64,000 nt of DNA from Salegentibacter echinorum (GCF_900129445.1 NZ_FQVT01000001.1:124001-188000), one strand, 5' to 3'. Counted from the first letter of the stretch, positions 33,411 through 45,395 are shown. Notes: generated by a model from the sequence alone, not told the origin. Numbers and translations: made by a program.

Positions 33411-36193
33411 TGAAAAAACTATTACTTTTCTTCTTATTAATTTCATTTACTTCCCTGGCCCAAGAGCAAAAATACTCTATAGCGCTAAAAGGAGATTCGG
33501 TAAAGGAAGCGCTTTTAAAATTGGAGACTAAAACCGGAAATCGCTTCTTTTTTATTGATTCATGGTTGGATGGACAGCTGCGAATAGCTCAAAATTTTAC
33601 AGATAAATCACTATTTGAGATTCTTCAGGTGGTTTTGGAAGATACCTATTTGAATTTTTACAAGTATAAGGATAAGATAATTTTAACCCGAAATAATTTG
33701 ATCTATGATAAATTGCCGAAAGGTTTTTTTGGGACTGAAAACGATACCACACAAAACGAAATCACTAAAAATGAAGCAATAGCAGATAGTGAGGAGACCG
33801 GTTTTAATCCTATTTTTTATAATGGTATTCAAAGCAGCGCTACCAACCAACCCATTAAAACGGTCACTATTGGAAAAGAAATACCGGGCAATAGCAAAAA
33901 GAGGTTTAGCCTAAGCGGAGTGATTACAGATAAGTTAACCGGAGAACCTATTTCCAACCTGGCGATATTCGTGAAATCTAAAAATATAGGAACTATTACC
34001 GATGCCAGGGGATATTACAGGCTTAGGCTTCCACAAGGCGCCAATCTTTTGGAAACCCAATCATTAGGTTCAGAAAATTTAAAGACCAGGGTAGTGATGT
34101 ATAATAATGGCGAACTTGATATTAGTCTTAATGAAACTTATGAGGAACTGGGAGAGGTGTTTTTGGAAACTACCAATGATGATAATGTCGCCGATGCCGT
34201 GACCGGCTCGGAAACTATAGATGTTGAAGAAATAAAAAATATCCCCCTGGTATTGGGAGAACGGGATATTTTAAAAGTAGCCACCACCTTACCCGGCATT
34301 ACCAAAGCTGGCGAAGGCGCCGCAGGATATAATGTGAGAGGCGGTAGGGCAGACCAAAACCTAATATTACTCGACGATGCCGTGCTTTATAATCCTTCCC
34401 ATTTTTTCGGCTTATTTTCAGCATTGAATCCGTTTACTTCCGGGGAAGTTAATATTTATAAAGGGAGCATTCCGGCAAAATATGGGGGAAGGCTGTCTTC
34501 GGTATTTGATATTCACACCAAAAATGCGAACACCCAAAAATTTGGCGGGGAAGCGGCCATTGGGCCTGTGACCAGTAATTTATCTTTAGAAATTCCTGTG
34601 ATGGAAAATAAAGCGGGACTTATTGTTGGTGGACGTGCAACATATTCAGATTGGATTTTAAAAAACCTCGATGAAGAATCCTTAAATAACAGTGAAGCTT
34701 CGTTTTATGATATTGTCGCAAAATACCACCATAGTTTTGATGAAAACAATAAGTTTCAGGCTACCGGATATTTTAGTAAAGATAAATTTAGTCTTACTTC
34801 AGATTCCTTGTTTAGCTATCAAAACCGGTTGATTTCCTTAAATTATGAACGTAAATTTTCAGAAAAACATGAAGGGAAAATCAGCTTTTCGAATAGCGAT
34901 TATAAATTTAAAATAGATTATGAAAATGATTTGAAAGATAATTTTGAGTCTGGTTATCATATTAATGAAAGTGAGTTAAAATTGCTTTTTAATTACCGGT
35001 TAAATGATAAACATCGATTAACTTATGGTGTATCAAGTAAACTCTACATGGTAGATCCCGGAGAGATGGAGCCGCTTGGGAATGATTCTGATATCACGGC
35101 ATTAGAGATTCCCAGGGAAAAAGGACTGGAATCTGCCGCTTTTCTTTCAGACGAATTTAAAATAAGCGATAAGTTACTTTTAAATGCAGGACTTAGATAC
35201 TCTGTTTATGCTGCTTTAGGGGAGAGAGAGCAACGAATTTACGAACCGGGAATTCCAAAAACGGCATCTACTGTTTTAGATACCGTAAGTTATGGCAATA
35301 ATGAAGTCATAGAAACTTACGGAGGTGCCGAAGCTCGTATCTCTGCGCGTTACTTTATTCAGCCCGATTTCTCTATAAAAGCCGGTTTTAATAACAGCTA
35401 TCAATACATTCACACGTTAACCAATAATACCACGGTTTCTCCTACCGATATTTATAAATTATCAGATCTAAATACTAAGCCGCAACAAGCCAATCAATAT
35501 TCTCTAGGATTGTATAAGAATATAGATAACAATATGTACGAGCTTAGTGTGGAGGGGTATTATAAGCGTTCTAAAAATTTGTTGGATTTTAAAACAGGCG
35601 CTAAATTATTTCTGAATGAAAATGTGGAAACCGAAGTTTTGCAGGGTGAAGGAAAGTCTTATGGAGTAGAATTTTTAGTGAAAAAAACCCGCGGGAAACT
35701 AAACGGTTGGCTGGGTTATACCTATTCGAGGTCGCTCATTAAATCGGATAGTGAATTTAATGAGCAGGTGGTAAATGCCGGGAAATATTTTCCCTCTAAT
35801 TTCGATAAACCCCACGATGTAAGCCTTGTGGCTAATTATAAGATTACAAAAAGGTTTAGTTTTTCGGCGAATTTCGCCTATCAAACCGGGCGTCCCGTAA
35901 CTTATCCCACCGGAAAATATAATTTTAACGGCGCCGAATTTGTTTTATACAGTGACCGAAACAAATTTAGGATCCCAGATTATTACAGGTTGGATTTGAG
36001 TTTTAATGTGGAAGGAAATCACTTACTTAAGAAATTTGCACATAGTTTTTGGAATATTTCGGTATATAATGTTTTGGGTAGAAATAATCCCTATTCTGTC
36101 TTTTTTGTGACTAAAGACGGAAAGGTAGAAGCCCTGCAAAGTTCTATATTTTCTGTGCCTATTCCCACAATCACTTATAATTTTAAATTTTAA
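33410..36193 (+). CDS. TonB-dependent receptor with STN and carboxypeptidase-like domains
   Basis: From the ATG at 33410 (a TTG at 33407 also opens the frame) the protein is 927 residues. Order: signal peptide to about 18, STN-type secretin/TonB short domain at 20-95 (SVKEALLKLETKTGNRFFF), a carboxypeptidase-D regulatory-like domain at about 165-245 (SGVITDKLTGEPISNL), plug domain (YNVRGGRADQNLILLDDA, KYGGRLSSVFD) and a beta-barrel to the C-terminal Phe. An STN domain usually signals to an anti-sigma factor, but no sigma/FecR pair is next to it. Substrate unknown; DUF4249 partner follows 2 bp later. Confidence 0.9.
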   Translation: MKKLLLFFLLISFTSLAQEQKYSIALKGDSVKEALLKLETKTGNRFFFIDSWLDGQLRIAQNFTDKSLFEILQVVLEDTYLNFYKYKDKIILTRNNLIYDKLPKGFFGTENDTTQNEITKNEAIADSEETGFNPIFYNGIQSSATNQPIKTVTIGKEIPGNSKKRFSLSGVITDKLTGEPISNLAIFVKSKNIGTITDARGYYRLRLPQGANLLETQSLGSENLKTRVVMYNNGELDISLNETYEELGEVFLETTNDDNVADAVTGSETIDVEEIKNIPLVLGERDILKVATTLPGITKAGEGAAGYNVRGGRADQNLILLDDAVLYNPSHFFGLFSALNPFTSGEVNIYKGSIPAKYGGRLSSVFDIHTKNANTQKFGGEAAIGPVTSNLSLEIPVMENKAGLIVGGRATYSDWILKNLDEESLNNSEASFYDIVAKYHHSFDENNKFQATGYFSKDKFSLTSDSLFSYQNRLISLNYERKFSEKHEGKISFSNSDYKFKIDYENDLKDNFESGYHINESELKLLFNYRLNDKHRLTYGVSSKLYMVDPGEMEPLGNDSDITALEIPREKGLESAAFLSDEFKISDKLLLNAGLRYSVYAALGEREQRIYEPGIPKTASTVLDTVSYGNNEVIETYGGAEARISARYFIQPDFSIKAGFNNSYQYIHTLTNNTTVSPTDIYKLSDLNTKPQQANQYSLGLYKNIDNNMYELSVEGYYKRSKNLLDFKTGAKLFLNENVETEVLQGEGKSYGVEFLVKKTRGKLNGWLGYTYSRSLIKSDSEFNEQVVNAGKYFPSNFDKPHDVSLVANYKITKRFSFSANFAYQTGRPVTYPTGKYNFNGAEFVLYSDRNKFRIPDYYRLDLSFNVEGNHLLKKFAHSFWNISVYNVLGRNNPYSVFFVTKDGKVEALQSSIFSVPIPTITYNFKF

Positions 36194-36195
36194 GA

Positions 36196-37368
36196 ATGAA
36201 AAATTATACGCTAATATATTTAATAGTTTTCAGTTTGTGTTTTGTAGGCTGTGTAGAACCTTTTGAAATTGAAGCAGAAAATTTTGAAAGTGCCCTGGTG
36301 ATTGAAGGTACAATAACCGATGAGTTTAAGCATCAGGAGATAGAACTTTCACGAACCTTTGCTTTAGATGCTGAAGGTCCAAATCCCGAAATGAATGCCC
36401 AGGTAAAAGTTGTGGACCTTGCTGGGAATTCCTATCAATTTCAAGAAGAAGCACCTGGAGTTTATAGGTCGTTACAGCAGTTTTCAGCTAAAAAAAATAG
36501 CGCTTACCAGGTAGAAATCACTACCAGCGATGGCAGAAATTACTCGTCTGAACCGGCAGAACTTAACGCTGCCAGTAATATAGACAAACTAGAGGTGGTG
36601 AAAAGTAATCAAACCATAAACGGTGTAAAGCAAGAAGGCTTGGCAATTACAGCTAATTCTGGCAAAAATGATTCGAAATACTATCGTTATACTTATGAAG
36701 AAACTTTTGAGTTTCGTTCTTTTTATCGAATCCCAAACAAATTAGTAATCGTGAATGGCGGATTGGAAATCGTACCCAAAACCGAAGAAGACTACCTGTG
36801 TTATGTTACAGAAGATTCAGAGAGTATTATCATTTCAAGTTCTACGGCGGTTAATGATGAGGCGGTAAATAGATTTCCCGTTCGTTTTTTAAGTAAAAAG
36901 GATCCGGCCATTACTTATAGATATAGCATATTGGTAAAGCAGTATAGTTTATCGCGGGAAGCCTATAATTTCTATGAAGTTTTAAATGAATTATCTGGTT
37001 CAGAAAGTCTTTTTTCACAAAACCAACCCGGTTTTGTGAATGGAAACGTCTATTCTGTAGATAATGCAAACGAAAAAGTGCTTGGTTATTTTAGTGTTTC
37101 GGCTGTAGATTCCCAGCGAATATTTTTCGATTTCACCGATTTTTATGACAGAAGCGAAAGACCCGATTATCCTTATAATTGCACCATTAGGAGGCCAGAA
37201 TATTTAGCTCTTATAAATGCAATAGAAACTGATGTTCTAGGGCTTATAAGCAAGGCCAATGGACCGGGAGATAACGAAGGAACGGGACCTTATAGAATGG
37301 CTCCCAAGCCCTGTGTGGATTGCAGAGCTTTTGGTGTAAACGTAAAACCAGATTTTTGGGAAGACTAA
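36196..37368 (+). CDS. DUF4249 lipoprotein partner of the TonB receptor
   Basis: A 390-residue lipoprotein (FVGC lipobox, Cys19) of the DUF4249 family: VEPFEIEAENFESALVIEGT after the signal, then VKVVDLAGNSYQF and SAYQVEITTSDGRNYSS, an Ig-like beta domain, and a C-terminal part with several cysteines (CTIRRPEY, KPCVDCRAFG). DUF4249 proteins are encoded next to TonB-dependent receptors in Bacteroidota and are thought to act at the outer membrane with them. It is 2 bp after the receptor and 9 bp before the plug-like gene. Confidence 0.87.
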   Translation: MKNYTLIYLIVFSLCFVGCVEPFEIEAENFESALVIEGTITDEFKHQEIELSRTFALDAEGPNPEMNAQVKVVDLAGNSYQFQEEAPGVYRSLQQFSAKKNSAYQVEITTSDGRNYSSEPAELNAASNIDKLEVVKSNQTINGVKQEGLAITANSGKNDSKYYRYTYEETFEFRSFYRIPNKLVIVNGGLEIVPKTEEDYLCYVTEDSESIIISSSTAVNDEAVNRFPVRFLSKKDPAITYRYSILVKQYSLSREAYNFYEVLNELSGSESLFSQNQPGFVNGNVYSVDNANEKVLGYFSVSAVDSQRIFFDFTDFYDRSERPDYPYNCTIRRPEYLALINAIETDVLGLISKANGPGDNEGTGPYRMAPKPCVDCRAFGVNVKPDFWED

Positions 37369-37377
37369 ATTGTGGTT

Positions 37378-39093
37378 ATGAAAAAACTCTATACGGCTAT
37401 ATTATTTTTTATTTTTCTAGGTTCTGCTTTTGGTCAACAAAACAGGAAAGAACTTCCAGAATTGAATGCCGGCGAAAAAGTATTTGTAGATTATACCTCT
37501 TCTCTCGTTTTTCCCGGCGAATACCTTTATTACAAAGTTTATTTATTGGATGAAGCGACTAAAGGCTTAAGTAACTTGAGTAAAATAGCTTATGTAAAAA
37601 TGATTAATGAGGAAGGGAAAAGTGTTTTTACGCATAAAATAAACACAAATAATGGTAGTGGCAACGGCGACTTTTTCGTGCCTACAAATATTGCCTCAGG
37701 GACATATAAACTAATCGCTTTTACCAATTGGATGTTTAATAAAAACCCAACTAACTATTTTAGTGCCACTATTTTTGTTATAAATCCATACACCACGAAG
37801 CGAAACAACAGCCTGAAAAGAATTGCGCAAATTGATTCGACTACCCGAGAAAATATTGGTGAAAAGGGGCCAGACGCAAGTATTCTAAGCTTATCAAAGA
37901 ATGGAAGCTTCAGCAAAAGGGAACAGGTGACTATTTCCCTGGATACGACTAAAATAGCCGAAGGTAATTATTCTTTGTCTGTCACTAAAAAGTCTAATTT
38001 TCAGTCTTCTGATAAAACAACTATTTCAAATTTTGCAGAAAGTTATATCTCATCTAGTTCAAATGAAAATATTTCTGAAGAAAATTATCTCCCCGAACTT
38101 AGAGGAGATTTATTCCGCGGAAAAATTTCTGCTTTAAGTAGAGATCTGGATGTTAATAATAGAAGTTTGGCAATTTCGGTTCCTACGGAAAATTTTAAAC
38201 TGAAAATTAGTAATACTAACGAAGAGGGAGTTTTTTATTTCAATCTTGAGCCTCGGCAAAGCGTTGATGAATTATTTATCCAGGTTTTGGGATCGCAAGC
38301 GGAAGAATTTAACGTAAGCTTAGATTCACTGCCCAATTTTGATTACTCGGCGCTGGATTTTCCGGCTTTAGAAATAAATTCGGCAATGAAAGAGGAAATT
38401 GTGAACAGAAGTATTCAAAATCAGGTAGAAAATAGCTATTACAGCATTAAACCCGATACCTTAAAATTGATGGACCGGGAAGTTCCTTTCTTTGGTTCAA
38501 AAGACATAGAAGTATTTCCTTTAGATGATTACACGCGCTTTCCTACGGTTAAAGAAACGTTTATTGAAGTAATTACCTCGGCTAAAATCAGGAAAAATAA
38601 AAATGATAAAAGCGTTTTTGGGGTGTATGCTAGAAACAGTGATATCACCTTTAACAGTAGTGCCCTTTTACTGGTAGACGGACTTTATATAGAAAATACT
38701 GAAGCTTTAATGAATTATAGCGCTACAAAAATAGACCGTATTGAAGTGGTGCGGGACGAGTATTATTATGGTTCTAAAATTTTTGGCGGAGTTATATCTA
38801 TAGAAACAAAAGAGAAAGATTTTGTAGAAAATTACCAGGCTGCTTCTTTAAATAAGTTTGATATCATTCCGGTGCAAACACCCAAGAATTATTATAAAGT
38901 AGATTATGAAGATCAGGATTTAGGACGTATTCCAGATTTTAGAAGACAACTCTTATGGCAGCCAAACTTAAGTGGTTTTGAACCAATACAGTTTTATACT
39001 TCAGATGTGGAAGGTGTTTATACGATAACCTTACAGGGTATAGATAACAATGGAAATCGTGTTTTCGACCAAAAAGAATTTGAGGTGAAATAG
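37378..39093 (+). CDS. Exported protein with MG2-like and TonB-plug-like domains, no barrel
   Basis: From the ATG at 37378 the protein has 571 residues and a signal peptide (cleavage near SAFGQ). The N-terminal part, VFPGEYLYYKVYLLDE and IASGTYKLIAFTNWMFN, looks like the macroglobulin-type MG2 beta-sandwich. Near residues 430-480, LLLVDGLYIENTEALMNY and IDRIEVVRDEYYYGSKIFG match the TonB-receptor plug. No beta-barrel follows. It probably works with the preceding receptor and DUF4249 protein. A GTG at 37372 is an alternative start. Confidence 0.72.
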   Translation: MKKLYTAILFFIFLGSAFGQQNRKELPELNAGEKVFVDYTSSLVFPGEYLYYKVYLLDEATKGLSNLSKIAYVKMINEEGKSVFTHKINTNNGSGNGDFFVPTNIASGTYKLIAFTNWMFNKNPTNYFSATIFVINPYTTKRNNSLKRIAQIDSTTRENIGEKGPDASILSLSKNGSFSKREQVTISLDTTKIAEGNYSLSVTKKSNFQSSDKTTISNFAESYISSSSNENISEENYLPELRGDLFRGKISALSRDLDVNNRSLAISVPTENFKLKISNTNEEGVFYFNLEPRQSVDELFIQVLGSQAEEFNVSLDSLPNFDYSALDFPALEINSAMKEEIVNRSIQNQVENSYYSIKPDTLKLMDREVPFFGSKDIEVFPLDDYTRFPTVKETFIEVITSAKIRKNKNDKSVFGVYARNSDITFNSSALLLVDGLYIENTEALMNYSATKIDRIEVVRDEYYYGSKIFGGVISIETKEKDFVENYQAASLNKFDIIPVQTPKNYYKVDYEDQDLGRIPDFRRQLLWQPNLSGFEPIQFYTSDVEGVYTITLQGIDNNGNRVFDQKEFEVK

Positions 39094-39264
39094 AAGTTCA
39101 AAGCTGCTGATTTAGATATAATTCTTTCAACTGATTTTTAATACCCGCTCAATTATTAAATGCCCCTCCGCTAGAGCTCAAAGTAAGCTATCTATCTTTG
39201 CCTATAAATCTATCGTCTCTCTGGGGTACACTAAATACTGAACAAAATAGAGTTTGAGAAATTT

Positions 39265-39486
39265 TTAATCAAAGACTGCTTTTACAATGGTAAGAATACC
39301 TTTAAATAAAAGAAAAACAGCCGCAAACATCGCTAGAATTCCTAGTATTAAAATGGGGATATATAGATAATGATCCTGATTGTTAAAGGCTGAAAATAGA
39401 ATTGAGGGCCCAATAAATATTAGGGGCAGGGCAAAGGCTAAATACTTAATTCCTTTGGTTAGTACTTGTTTATTAGTGTGTTTCAT
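39265..39486 (-). CDS. Small two-helix membrane protein coupled to DUF4249/TonB genes
   Basis: A 73-residue protein with two hydrophobic segments (about residues 12-33 and 38-67: LAFALPLIFIGPSILFSAF and YIPILILGILAMFAAVF). No family is recognised firmly; it is similar in style to DUF6095-type small proteins. Its start codon overlaps the stop of the DUF4249 gene by one base (TAATG), so it is translationally coupled to the receptor operon as the last gene. Confidence 0.72.
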   Translation of the reverse strand: MKHTNKQVLTKGIKYLAFALPLIFIGPSILFSAFNNQDHYLYIPILILGILAMFAAVFLLFKGILTIVKAVFD

Positions 39487-40334
39487 TATTTTACAATATA
39501 AGAAGTTGAATCGACTTCTGATAATTGAAAGTAGCCAAAAGGAAAATTATCTTCATTAGTTTGATTTACAATATTCCCTTTAACCGTGGCCGGTTGCGTT
39601 TCAAAAGGTCCGCCACCACTTCCCACTTGTGATCGCAAGATAAATAAATATTCATAATATGGTTTGGAAATACCTCCCATTTCTATGGCTATGGTATCAT
39701 TCACTTCAAGCTCTTCGTTAGAATAATAGCCAAAAATCCTATTACCATTAGAAAATTCGTCGTTGTAAATTTCGAGTTTTGTTTTCTCGTTAGTAAAGGT
39801 GAAAACGTAATAATTAACCTCGTCTGGCGGATCTTCATAGAAAACTTTAATTTCTATTTCGTCTCCTGTAAACCCCCCGGTGTTAAGTTGTTCTACAGTG
39901 TCAATCTCGGTAACCGGCATCATTTTCTCGGTGGCGGTGTAAACTTCATCTTTATACTTTACTTCAAGCTTATATTCTTCATTCAAGATCAAATTAATAC
40001 TGGAATTAATATAAAGCCCCGAATTGGCATGCTTAAATTCATAAACATTCCCCTGGGCATCACTCACGTTAATTATGGCATCTTCAACCGGAACAATGGC
40101 TTCCTCATAAAAGCCGGTGGTTTTAGAAAGAAGGATTGTTTGGGTAGATTTTTCAGCATTTTTATATTTTTCAAGAGAAGCATCAATGACCAGTCTGGGC
40201 GTATTTTCTTCAAGATCTACCTGTACTACTTCTTCACAGGAAATGTTTGACAATACCAGGAAACCCAAAATAAGCCAGGTTCCAGGATTATTTAATTTGA
40301 TCCTAAACTTATATGGAAAAAATGCTTTCTTCAT
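39486..40334 (-). CDS. DUF4249 lipoprotein partner of the second TonB receptor
   Basis: A 282-residue lipoprotein of the DUF4249 family (Cys33 after LSNIS) with VVQVDLEENTPRLVIDASL, the Ig-like region DAIINVSDAQGNVYEF and LILNEEYKLEVKYKDEVYTA. It is about 100 residues shorter than the paralogue at 36196 and lacks its cysteine-rich tail. It overlaps the receptor stop and the small membrane protein start by one base each. The long positively charged stretch before the signal core is unusual, and a later start is conceivable. Confidence 0.87.
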   Translation of the reverse strand: MKKAFFPYKFRIKLNNPGTWLILGFLVLSNISCEEVVQVDLEENTPRLVIDASLEKYKNAEKSTQTILLSKTTGFYEEAIVPVEDAIINVSDAQGNVYEFKHANSGLYINSSINLILNEEYKLEVKYKDEVYTATEKMMPVTEIDTVEQLNTGGFTGDEIEIKVFYEDPPDEVNYYVFTFTNEKTKLEIYNDEFSNGNRIFGYYSNEELEVNDTIAIEMGGISKPYYEYLFILRSQVGSGGGPFETQPATVKGNIVNQTNEDNFPFGYFQLSEVDSTSYIVK

Positions 40335-42706
40335 TAAAAACTAAAATTATAAGTTACAGAAGGAATAATACCAAATAGGCTCAAACGTGTAGCTTCATTC
40401 ATACCGTTATCACTGTTTCTTGCAAAGTTAAGGGAATAGGTGTTTTGCCTGTCATATAAATTATAAATCCCAAAGTTCCAGGAACTTTTAAAGTCTTTGC
40501 TTTGCGGTTTTGGAGTATAAGTTGCTGAAATATCCAACCTGTGGTAAGCCGGCAACCTGTTGGAATTTCTATCGCTAAAAATTGGCACTGTGATATTTCT
40601 GTAATTATACTGGCCGGTGGGAAAAGTAGCCGGAAGCCCTGTTTGAAATATAAAATTGGAATTAAGTTGCCATTTTGTTGCTAAATCATAGCTTAAAGTT
40701 AGGCTTATATCATGCGTTTTATCGTAGCCCGCCGCATACCAATCTCCATTATTAATACCAGATTCTTCTGGCGTCCTGCCGGGAGTTTTTTGTTCGGCTT
40801 TAGATAAAGTGTAAGATAGCCAGCCGGTTAAGCGACCTTCATTTTTCTTAGCCATAATTTCCAATCCGTAGGCTCTCGATTTTCCGTTTAAGATGACAGT
40901 CTCAATGTTATTGTTAGCAATGAGGTTGGCGCCATCTACGTAATCAATACGATTTTTAATATTCTTGTAAAATGCTTCAGTTTCCAGGGTATAATTTCCG
41001 TTAGAAAAATTCTGAAAATAACCTACCGCATATTGATCCAGGATTTGTGGTTTTATAAAAGGACCGCTGGGCGCCCAAACATCTAATGGAGTAGGGGAGC
41101 TGGTGTTTGAAATTAAATGCAGATACTGCGCCATCCTGTTATAACTGGCCTTTACAGATTGGTCCCGGTTAAAACTATAAGCCAGGGCTAACCTGGGTTC
41201 CAAATTGGAATAAGTTTTAATAATTTCAGATTTAGAATAGGAACGCTGGTTTATAGGCTCGGCTTCTTGATAGATATCGAATTCTGGATTATAAATTACA
41301 GCTTCATTATTGGCATATTCGTTAAGTTTATCCTGTCCCAGTCTAAAGAAATTGCTGAACCTCAAGCCGTATTCTGCAGTAAAATTATTGGCTATTTTAT
41401 GTTCTACGGCAAGATAAGTGGCGTTTTCTATCGCATATTTTTCATCGAGCTTAAAATAGTTGATGCCAGAGTCTTCATCGACAGGTTCAATCTCACCGGG
41501 ATTAAAATCATAATAGGTGTTGTGGGTGCCGTATTTTAATTTAAAAGTCTCATTTAAATAATGATTAAAATCGTACTTTATATTGAGGTTTTTTATGCCA
41601 CTGTCCCAGTTAAAACCTACAAAGTTTAGCGTTAAACCATAGTAGTAGTCGCTGTAAATAAGCGATAAATTTGTAAATATTTCATCGGAAAATAAATGGT
41701 TCCAGCGCAGGTTAAAAACAGAATTACCATAATTATTTTTAAAGTTATCGTTTATATTAAAAACATCCCTCCCAAAGTAACCTGAAAACAACAGTTTATC
41801 CTTGTCGCTTAGTTTGTAACTCAGTTTTGCATTTAAGTCGTAAAAATAGGCCGAGTTGGGATTATCTGTCAATTTTAGAAAAAGATGTGCATAGGAACTG
41901 CGACCACCTACAAGAAAAGAACCCTTGTCTTTTACAATGGGACCTTCTGCCAATAATCGGCTGGAGATTACCCCAATTCCTCCCTGAGCTTTAAATTCCT
42001 TACTATTGCCATCCCGTTGATAGATATCTAGAACTGAAGAGACCCTGCCACCGTATTTTGCAGGAATTCCGCCTTTATAAAGTTTTAAGTCTTTAATGGC
42101 ATCGGGATTAAAAACGGAGAAAAAGCCAAAGAGGTGCGAAGAATTAAAAATAGTCGCCTCGTCCAGCAAAATCAGGTTTTGATCTACTGCTCCACCACGA
42201 ACATTAAACCCGGAAGAGCCTTCGCCGGCATTCGAAACCCCGGGCAGTAATAGGAGGGATTTTATAACATCTACTTCTCCAAAAATCGCCGGTAGTTTCT
42301 TTATGGTTTTTATGGAGAGTTTGTTAACACTCATCTCCGGACTCTTAATATTTAGGCGATTATTATTGGAATTAATAACCACTTCTTCCAGATTTTCTGA
42401 ACTCTCCTGAAGTTCGAAATTTAGATTGGTATCTTCTTCAATTTTTATAGTTTTAGTGACCGTTTGGTAACCTAAATAGGAAACCACCACCTCATAGATA
42501 CCGGGAGTTAATTTAATGGCATAGAAACCGTATTCATTAGTGACTACCCCCGTATTTTGTGAAGGGATAAGCACGTTTACCCCAATAAGTGTTTCATTAC
42601 TCTTAGCATTGATCACCGTCCCACTCAATCCATAAGTTGATTGCGCATAGTTTTGACTGAAAGTACAGCAAAAAATCAGTAGCAATAAATAGAGGGGGAA
42701 TTTCAA
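40334..42706 (-). CDS. TonB-dependent receptor with carboxypeptidase-like domain
   Basis: A 790-residue outer-membrane receptor: signal peptide to about 22, carboxypeptidase-D regulatory-like domain (GLSGTVINAKSNETLIGVNV) at about 25-110, plug (FNVRGGAVDQNLILLDEA, KYGGRVSSVLD) and beta-barrel ending in Phe. It is the same subfamily as the receptor at 33410 but has no STN domain. It starts an operon with DUF4249 and a small membrane protein, facing the first locus. Substrate unknown. Confidence 0.92.
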   Translation of the reverse strand: MKFPLYLLLLIFCCTFSQNYAQSTYGLSGTVINAKSNETLIGVNVLIPSQNTGVVTNEYGFYAIKLTPGIYEVVVSYLGYQTVTKTIKIEEDTNLNFELQESSENLEEVVINSNNNRLNIKSPEMSVNKLSIKTIKKLPAIFGEVDVIKSLLLLPGVSNAGEGSSGFNVRGGAVDQNLILLDEATIFNSSHLFGFFSVFNPDAIKDLKLYKGGIPAKYGGRVSSVLDIYQRDGNSKEFKAQGGIGVISSRLLAEGPIVKDKGSFLVGGRSSYAHLFLKLTDNPNSAYFYDLNAKLSYKLSDKDKLLFSGYFGRDVFNINDNFKNNYGNSVFNLRWNHLFSDEIFTNLSLIYSDYYYGLTLNFVGFNWDSGIKNLNIKYDFNHYLNETFKLKYGTHNTYYDFNPGEIEPVDEDSGINYFKLDEKYAIENATYLAVEHKIANNFTAEYGLRFSNFFRLGQDKLNEYANNEAVIYNPEFDIYQEAEPINQRSYSKSEIIKTYSNLEPRLALAYSFNRDQSVKASYNRMAQYLHLISNTSSPTPLDVWAPSGPFIKPQILDQYAVGYFQNFSNGNYTLETEAFYKNIKNRIDYVDGANLIANNNIETVILNGKSRAYGLEIMAKKNEGRLTGWLSYTLSKAEQKTPGRTPEESGINNGDWYAAGYDKTHDISLTLSYDLATKWQLNSNFIFQTGLPATFPTGQYNYRNITVPIFSDRNSNRLPAYHRLDISATYTPKPQSKDFKSSWNFGIYNLYDRQNTYSLNFARNSDNGMNEATRLSLFGIIPSVTYNFSF

Positions 42707-42814
42707 TTTTTCCTGTAAATATAGAATAGTAAGCGTTATAATGAAAATTTAAGCCTAAATATTATAGCATCCCAAAATTGTTGCATAAGGAAAGTTTGCC
42801 GAACTACAATAAAA

Positions 42815-42846
42815 GCAAAAAAGCCGAAAACTAAATTTCGGCTTTT
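42815..42846 (-). terminator. Intrinsic terminator after icd
   Basis: On the minus strand AAAAGCCGAAA (42846-42836) pairs with TTTCGGCTTTT (42829-42819), an 11-bp stem with a 6-nt loop followed by a T-tract. It lies 29 bp after the icd stop codon. Confidence 0.8.
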
Positions 42847-42874
42847 GGGACTTGTTTATAAATATAAACTAAGA

Positions 42875-45118
<2,244 letters not shown>

Positions 45119-45138
45119 TTATGATTTTCTTTATAACT

Positions 45139-45164
45139 CAAACGCCCAGTATTCCGGGCGTTTG
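45139..45164. promoter_or_regulatory. Hairpin upstream of icd
   Basis: CAAACGCCC (45139-45147) and GGGCGTTTG (45156-45164) form a perfect 9-bp stem with an 8-nt loop. On the plus strand GCTTTTT follows, as in a terminator, but no plus-strand gene precedes it. On the minus strand it would lie in the icd leader, 45 bp before the ATG. Confidence 0.45.
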
Positions 45165-45353
45165 GCTTTTTGCAAGATAGTATTTTTCAAGCTTTTATCA
45201 TAGCTACACAGCGTTAAAGCTCGTTAATTTATTACTTTAAGGTTTAAGGTTAATTAACTGGATGAAGGCCTGCAGAACTGTGAAAACATGCATTTAATAA
45301 CAGTTTCTAAAAATTGATTCCTGAATATTATAGAATCCTCAAAAAAGTACAAT

Positions 45354-45395
45354 AAAAAAAGCCATTTCATTTTAATAGCTAAAATGAAATGGCTT
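45354..45395 (-). terminator. Terminator of the candidate intergenic RNA
   Basis: AAGCCATTTCATTTTA (45359-45374) and TAAAATGAAATGGCTT (45380-45395) form a perfect 16-bp stem with a 5-nt loop. On the minus strand it is followed by TTTTTTT. It lies 435 bp beyond rplS and its terminator and therefore must end some other minus-strand transcript. Confidence 0.75.

Noticed and set aside
33407-36193. STN domain implying a FecIR-type sigma/anti-sigma signalling system
   Set aside because: The neighbouring gene has no FecR features and no sigma-70-type gene is present, so signalling cannot be supported from this window.
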